Positions 5,152 through 7,662 of a DNA stretch of 7,662 nucleotides are shown here, in pieces. Source of the stretch: an uncultured Ruminococcus sp. Lineage in GTDB: Bacteria > Bacillota > Clostridia > Oscillospirales > Ruminococcaceae. The stretch lies in contig CAMBJF010000108.1 in assembly GCA_945867875.1 (NCBI GenBank), forward strand, positions 1 to 7,662, in the 5' to 3' direction. The notes beneath the pieces are model-generated. The model was not told the DNA's origin. It made no database searches and was given only the letters and a program-made list of their open reading frames with translations. The position numbers and the translations under genes were made by a program. How positions within the stretch are numbered: position 1 is the first letter of the stretch; each line of letters opens with the position of its first letter.

Positions 5152-7519
5152 AAAGTTTTTATCCGAACGTGAATTTGTATTTTTAGACGGTGCAATGGGA
5201 ACAATGCTCCAGAAAAGCGGTCTTAAAACGGGCGAGATACCCGAGCTTTTGAACATTACCCACCCCGAGATAATCGAAAATATACACTCGATGTACCTTG
5301 AAGCAGGTTCGGATATCGTTTATGCAAATACATTCGGCGCAAACCGCTACAAGCTCGAAGGCAGCGGCCACACAGCCGAGGAGCTTATCCGTGCAGGAAT
5401 TGCCTGTGCAAAAAAAGCCTGTGCAAAAAGCGGAAAGCAGGCTTTTACGGCTCTTGACCTCGGTCCTATCGGTCAGCTGCTCGAACCGACGGGAAGTCTG
5501 TCCTTTGAAGAGGCTTATGATATTTTCAAGGAGCAGATACTTGCCGCCGAGGACGCTGACCTTATCGTGCTCGAAACTATGACTGACCTTTACGAGGTCA
5601 AGGCGGCTCTTCTCGCCGCAAAGGAAAATTCCGACAAGCCCGTTATCTGCACAATGACCTTTGAGCAAAACGGCAGAACATTCACAGGCTGCTCCTGCTC
5701 CGCAATGGCTCTGACCCTTGAGGGACTTGGCGCGGACGCTGTGGGCGTGAACTGCTCGCTGGGTCCCAGAGAGCTTATGCCTGTGGTCGAGGAGATATGC
5801 CGCTGGACAACTCTTCCCGTGGCTGTAAAGCCCAATGCGGGACTTCCCGACCCGAATACAAATCTTTATAATGTCACACCTGATGAATTTGCTGAGGCTG
5901 CGGCAAAATTTTCTCATCTCGGCGTAAAAATTCTGGGCGGCTGCTGCGGAACGAGTCCTGAATACATAAAGGCTCTTACCGAAAAGCTGAATGCTGAGCA
6001 TTTTGTCCCAAGAACTGTGAATATCCCCTCTGCGGTATGTTCATATGCCAACACAAGTGTTATAGATCAGCCCAGAATTATCGGTGAGCGCATCAATCCT
6101 ACGGGTAAAAAGCGCTTCAAGGAAGCTCTGAAAAACAATGATATCAACTACATTCTCGGTCAGGCTATCGAGCAGGCGGGTGCAGGTGCGGACATTCTTG
6201 ACGTTAACGTGGGTCTCCCCGACATTGACGAAAAGGCTATGATGGTAAAAACCGTCAAGGCTCTTCAGGGCGTTACAGACCTGCCCTTGCAGATAGATTC
6301 CACCATTCCCGAGGTCATTGAAGCGGCTCTCCGTGTTTATAACGGCAAGGCCATCGTCAACTCTGTAAACGGCGAGGAAAAGTCACTTGAAACAATTCTG
6401 CCCATCGTTAAAAAATACGGTGCGGCTGTTGTAGGACTGGCTCTTGACGAGAACGGTATCCCGAAAAAGGCTGAACAGCGCTTTGAGATATCCAAAAAAA
6501 TTATGAACAGGGCAATGTCAATGGGCATTCCCAAGCAAGATATTTTCATCGACTGCCTTACTCTTACTGCCTCCGCCGAGCAGGAGGGCGTTATGGAGAC
6601 GGTCAATGCACTTTACCGTGTAAAGCACGAACTTGGGCTGAAAACCGTTCTCGGTGTATCGAACATTTCCTTCGGTCTGCCGAACCGTGAGCTTATCAAC
6701 AGCAATTTCTTGCAGATATGTCTTTCCCACGGCCTTGACCTGCCTATCATAAATCCCAATATTCCTGCAATGACAGGTGCGGTAAGGGCATACAAGCTTC
6801 TGACAAATATTGACAAGAATGCTGCGGAATTTATTGCGGCGTATAATAATATGTCTCCCGCAGCTGCTCCAAAGCCTGCTTCGGGAGGATTGAACGTAAG
6901 CCCCGAAGGACTTCTTTTTGCGGTGCAGAACGGTCTGAAACAGGACGGCGCTGAGATCACCGAAAAGCTTCTTGAAACCACCGATGCAATGACAATTGTC
7001 GACGAAATGCTCATTCCCGCTCTTGACAAGACAGGTGCGGATTTTGAAAGCGGACGAATCTTCCTGCCTCAGCTTATCCTGTCCGCAGGCGTTGCCCAGG
7101 CGGCTTTCGAGGTCATCAAGTCAAGGATAAGCAAGGACGGCAATTCCGTTTCAAAGGGCAAGGTTGTCCTTGCCACGGTCAAGGGCGATATTCACGATAT
7201 CGGCAAGAACATTGTTAAGGTGCTCCTTGAAAACTACGGCTACGAGGTCATCGACCTTGGACGTGACGTTGAGTATCAGGCTGTGGCTGACGCTGCAATG
7301 CCCGATGATGTAAAGCTTGTGGGGCTTTCCGCTCTTATGACCACCACACTTAAATCTATGGAGGAGACCATTGCGCTTTTGAGAAAAGTTAAGCCTGAGA
7401 TAAAAATTGTTGTGGGCGGCGCTGTTCTCACTCCCGAATATGCCGAAAAGATCGGTGCGGATTTCTACGCAAAGGACGCAAAGGCCACCGTTGACGCCGC
7501 AAGGCAGATCTACGGCTGA
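5141..7519 (+). CDS. metH: Cobalamin-dependent methionine synthase, short form without reactivation domain (792 aa)
   Basis: This enzyme transfers the methyl group of 5-methyl-THF via cob(I)alamin to homocysteine. The homocysteine domain (1 to about 290) begins with FLDGAMGTMLQ and has zinc ligands Cys205 (VNCS) and Cys268/Cys269 (GGCCGT). The pterin domain (about 310-570) has RIIGERINPTGKK, DILDVNVG (351-358), LQIDST (383-388) and NSVNGE (407-412). A Pro/Ala-rich linker (571-583) precedes the cap region (about 585-670). The B12 domain (about 674-792) carries DIHDIG (683-688) with the cobalt-ligand His685, then GLSAL (728-732) and VVGGA (757-761). The protein ends right after the B12 fold, whereas E. 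coli MetH (about 1,227 aa) continues into an activation domain; here that domain is the preceding gene. It is therefore a domain-split enzyme and not a truncated pseudogene. The start is GTG, and the coding frame overlaps the upstream gene by 11 nt. Confidence 0.96.
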   Translation: MDLKKFLSEREFVFLDGAMGTMLQKSGLKTGEIPELLNITHPEIIENIHSMYLEAGSDIVYANTFGANRYKLEGSGHTAEELIRAGIACAKKACAKSGKQAFTALDLGPIGQLLEPTGSLSFEEAYDIFKEQILAAEDADLIVLETMTDLYEVKAALLAAKENSDKPVICTMTFEQNGRTFTGCSCSAMALTLEGLGADAVGVNCSLGPRELMPVVEEICRWTTLPVAVKPNAGLPDPNTNLYNVTPDEFAEAAAKFSHLGVKILGGCCGTSPEYIKALTEKLNAEHFVPRTVNIPSAVCSYANTSVIDQPRIIGERINPTGKKRFKEALKNNDINYILGQAIEQAGAGADILDVNVGLPDIDEKAMMVKTVKALQGVTDLPLQIDSTIPEVIEAALRVYNGKAIVNSVNGEEKSLETILPIVKKYGAAVVGLALDENGIPKKAEQRFEISKKIMNRAMSMGIPKQDIFIDCLTLTASAEQEGVMETVNALYRVKHELGLKTVLGVSNISFGLPNRELINSNFLQICLSHGLDLPIINPNIPAMTGAVRAYKLLTNIDKNAAEFIAAYNNMSPAAAPKPASGGLNVSPEGLLFAVQNGLKQDGAEITEKLLETTDAMTIVDEMLIPALDKTGADFESGRIFLPQLILSAGVAQAAFEVIKSRISKDGNSVSKGKVVLATVKGDIHDIGKNIVKVLLENYGYEVIDLGRDVEYQAVADAAMPDDVKLVGLSALMTTTLKSMEETIALLRKVKPEIKIVVGGAVLTPEYAEKIGADFYAKDAKATVDAARQIYG

Positions 7520-7561
7520 TACCGATAATTTCAAAAATATTCCCGTTAAATCATACAAAAT

Positions 7562-7605
7562 AAAAAATCGGAAAACGGCTGAACTGAGCTGTTTTCCGAT
7601 TTTTT
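7562..7605 (+). terminator. Strong intrinsic terminator after metH
   Basis: A perfect 15-bp stem (7562-7576 with 7591-7605, core ATCGGAAAAC/GTTTTCCGAT) continues through a G-U wobble and GCT/AGC to a 6-nt loop (GAACTG). The outer stem is A6 on the left and T6 on the right, so it could terminate transcription in both directions. It ends the plus-strand cluster 43 nt after the metH stop. Confidence 0.92.
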
Positions 7606-7662
7606 AGATTTTCCCTTTTTTTCCTTATTTTTCATCACTCCCCTTTGCTATACTGACTGAGG

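Noticed and set aside
4429..5256. 275-aa minus-strand open frame across the metF end, activator gene and metH start
   Set aside because: It crosses three well-supported genes in antisense and its translation is Cys/Ser/Arg-rich with no family resemblance.
5183..6001. 272-aa minus-strand open frame opposite metH
   Set aside because: It lies wholly antisense to the conserved homocysteine domain of MetH, has no recognisable motif, and is explained by the codon bias of the real gene.
1..7662. CRISPR arrays, tRNA or rRNA genes, insertion sequences, phage or conjugation genes
   Set aside because: No regularly spaced repeats, cloverleaf or rRNA-like stretches, transposase motifs or terminal inverted repeats were seen on either strand.

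Overview
The window looks like a chromosomal piece of a low-to-moderate GC Firmicute, most likely a gut-type Clostridia/Oscillospiraceae (Ruminococcus-like) bacterium. This is inferred from purine-rich Shine-Dalgarno sites, consensus -35/-10 promoters, a Lsa/CplR-type ABC-F protein, a cytoplasmic SASA-family esterase, and a cobalamin-dependent methionine synthase split into two genes. No taxonomic marker is present, so the genus is a guess.

Layout. Positions 88-1584 (minus strand) hold an ABC-F ribosome-protection ATPase of the Lsa/CplR kind. Such proteins usually give resistance to lincosamides, pleuromutilins and streptogramin A. It is preceded by a leader of about 310 nt (about 1895 to 1585, minus strand) that looks like a complete antibiotic-sensing attenuator. 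In order the leader has a perfect consensus promoter (TTGACA-17-TATAAT with an extended -10), a strong RBS, a three-codon upstream ORF (Met-Arg-Arg-stop), several mutually complementary segments, a strong intrinsic terminator, and then the gene's own RBS. An 8+8 bp palindrome is centred exactly on the -10 box and could be a repressor operator. A longer leader reading frame ends inside the terminator.

Positions 2050-7519 (plus strand), divergent from the ABC-F gene, hold four closely packed genes: a SASA-family carbohydrate O-acetylesterase; metF (5,10-methylenetetrahydrofolate reductase); a free-standing methionine synthase reactivation protein with a C-terminal four-cysteine tail; and metH, which has homocysteine, pterin, cap and B12 domains but no reactivation domain. 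The last three overlap by 1 and 11 nt and work together: MetF makes 5-methyl-THF, MetH passes the methyl group through cobalamin to homocysteine, and the separate reactivation protein is expected to rescue oxidised cob(II)alamin using AdoMet. A strong near-symmetrical terminator (7562-7605) closes the unit. No SAM, T-box or cobalamin riboswitch is visible in front of metF, which starts only 34 nt after the esterase gene.

The most interesting part is the 1585-1930 regulatory region; next is the split MetH with its cysteine-rich partner. The first 87 nt and last 57 nt contain only weak, ambiguous signals.
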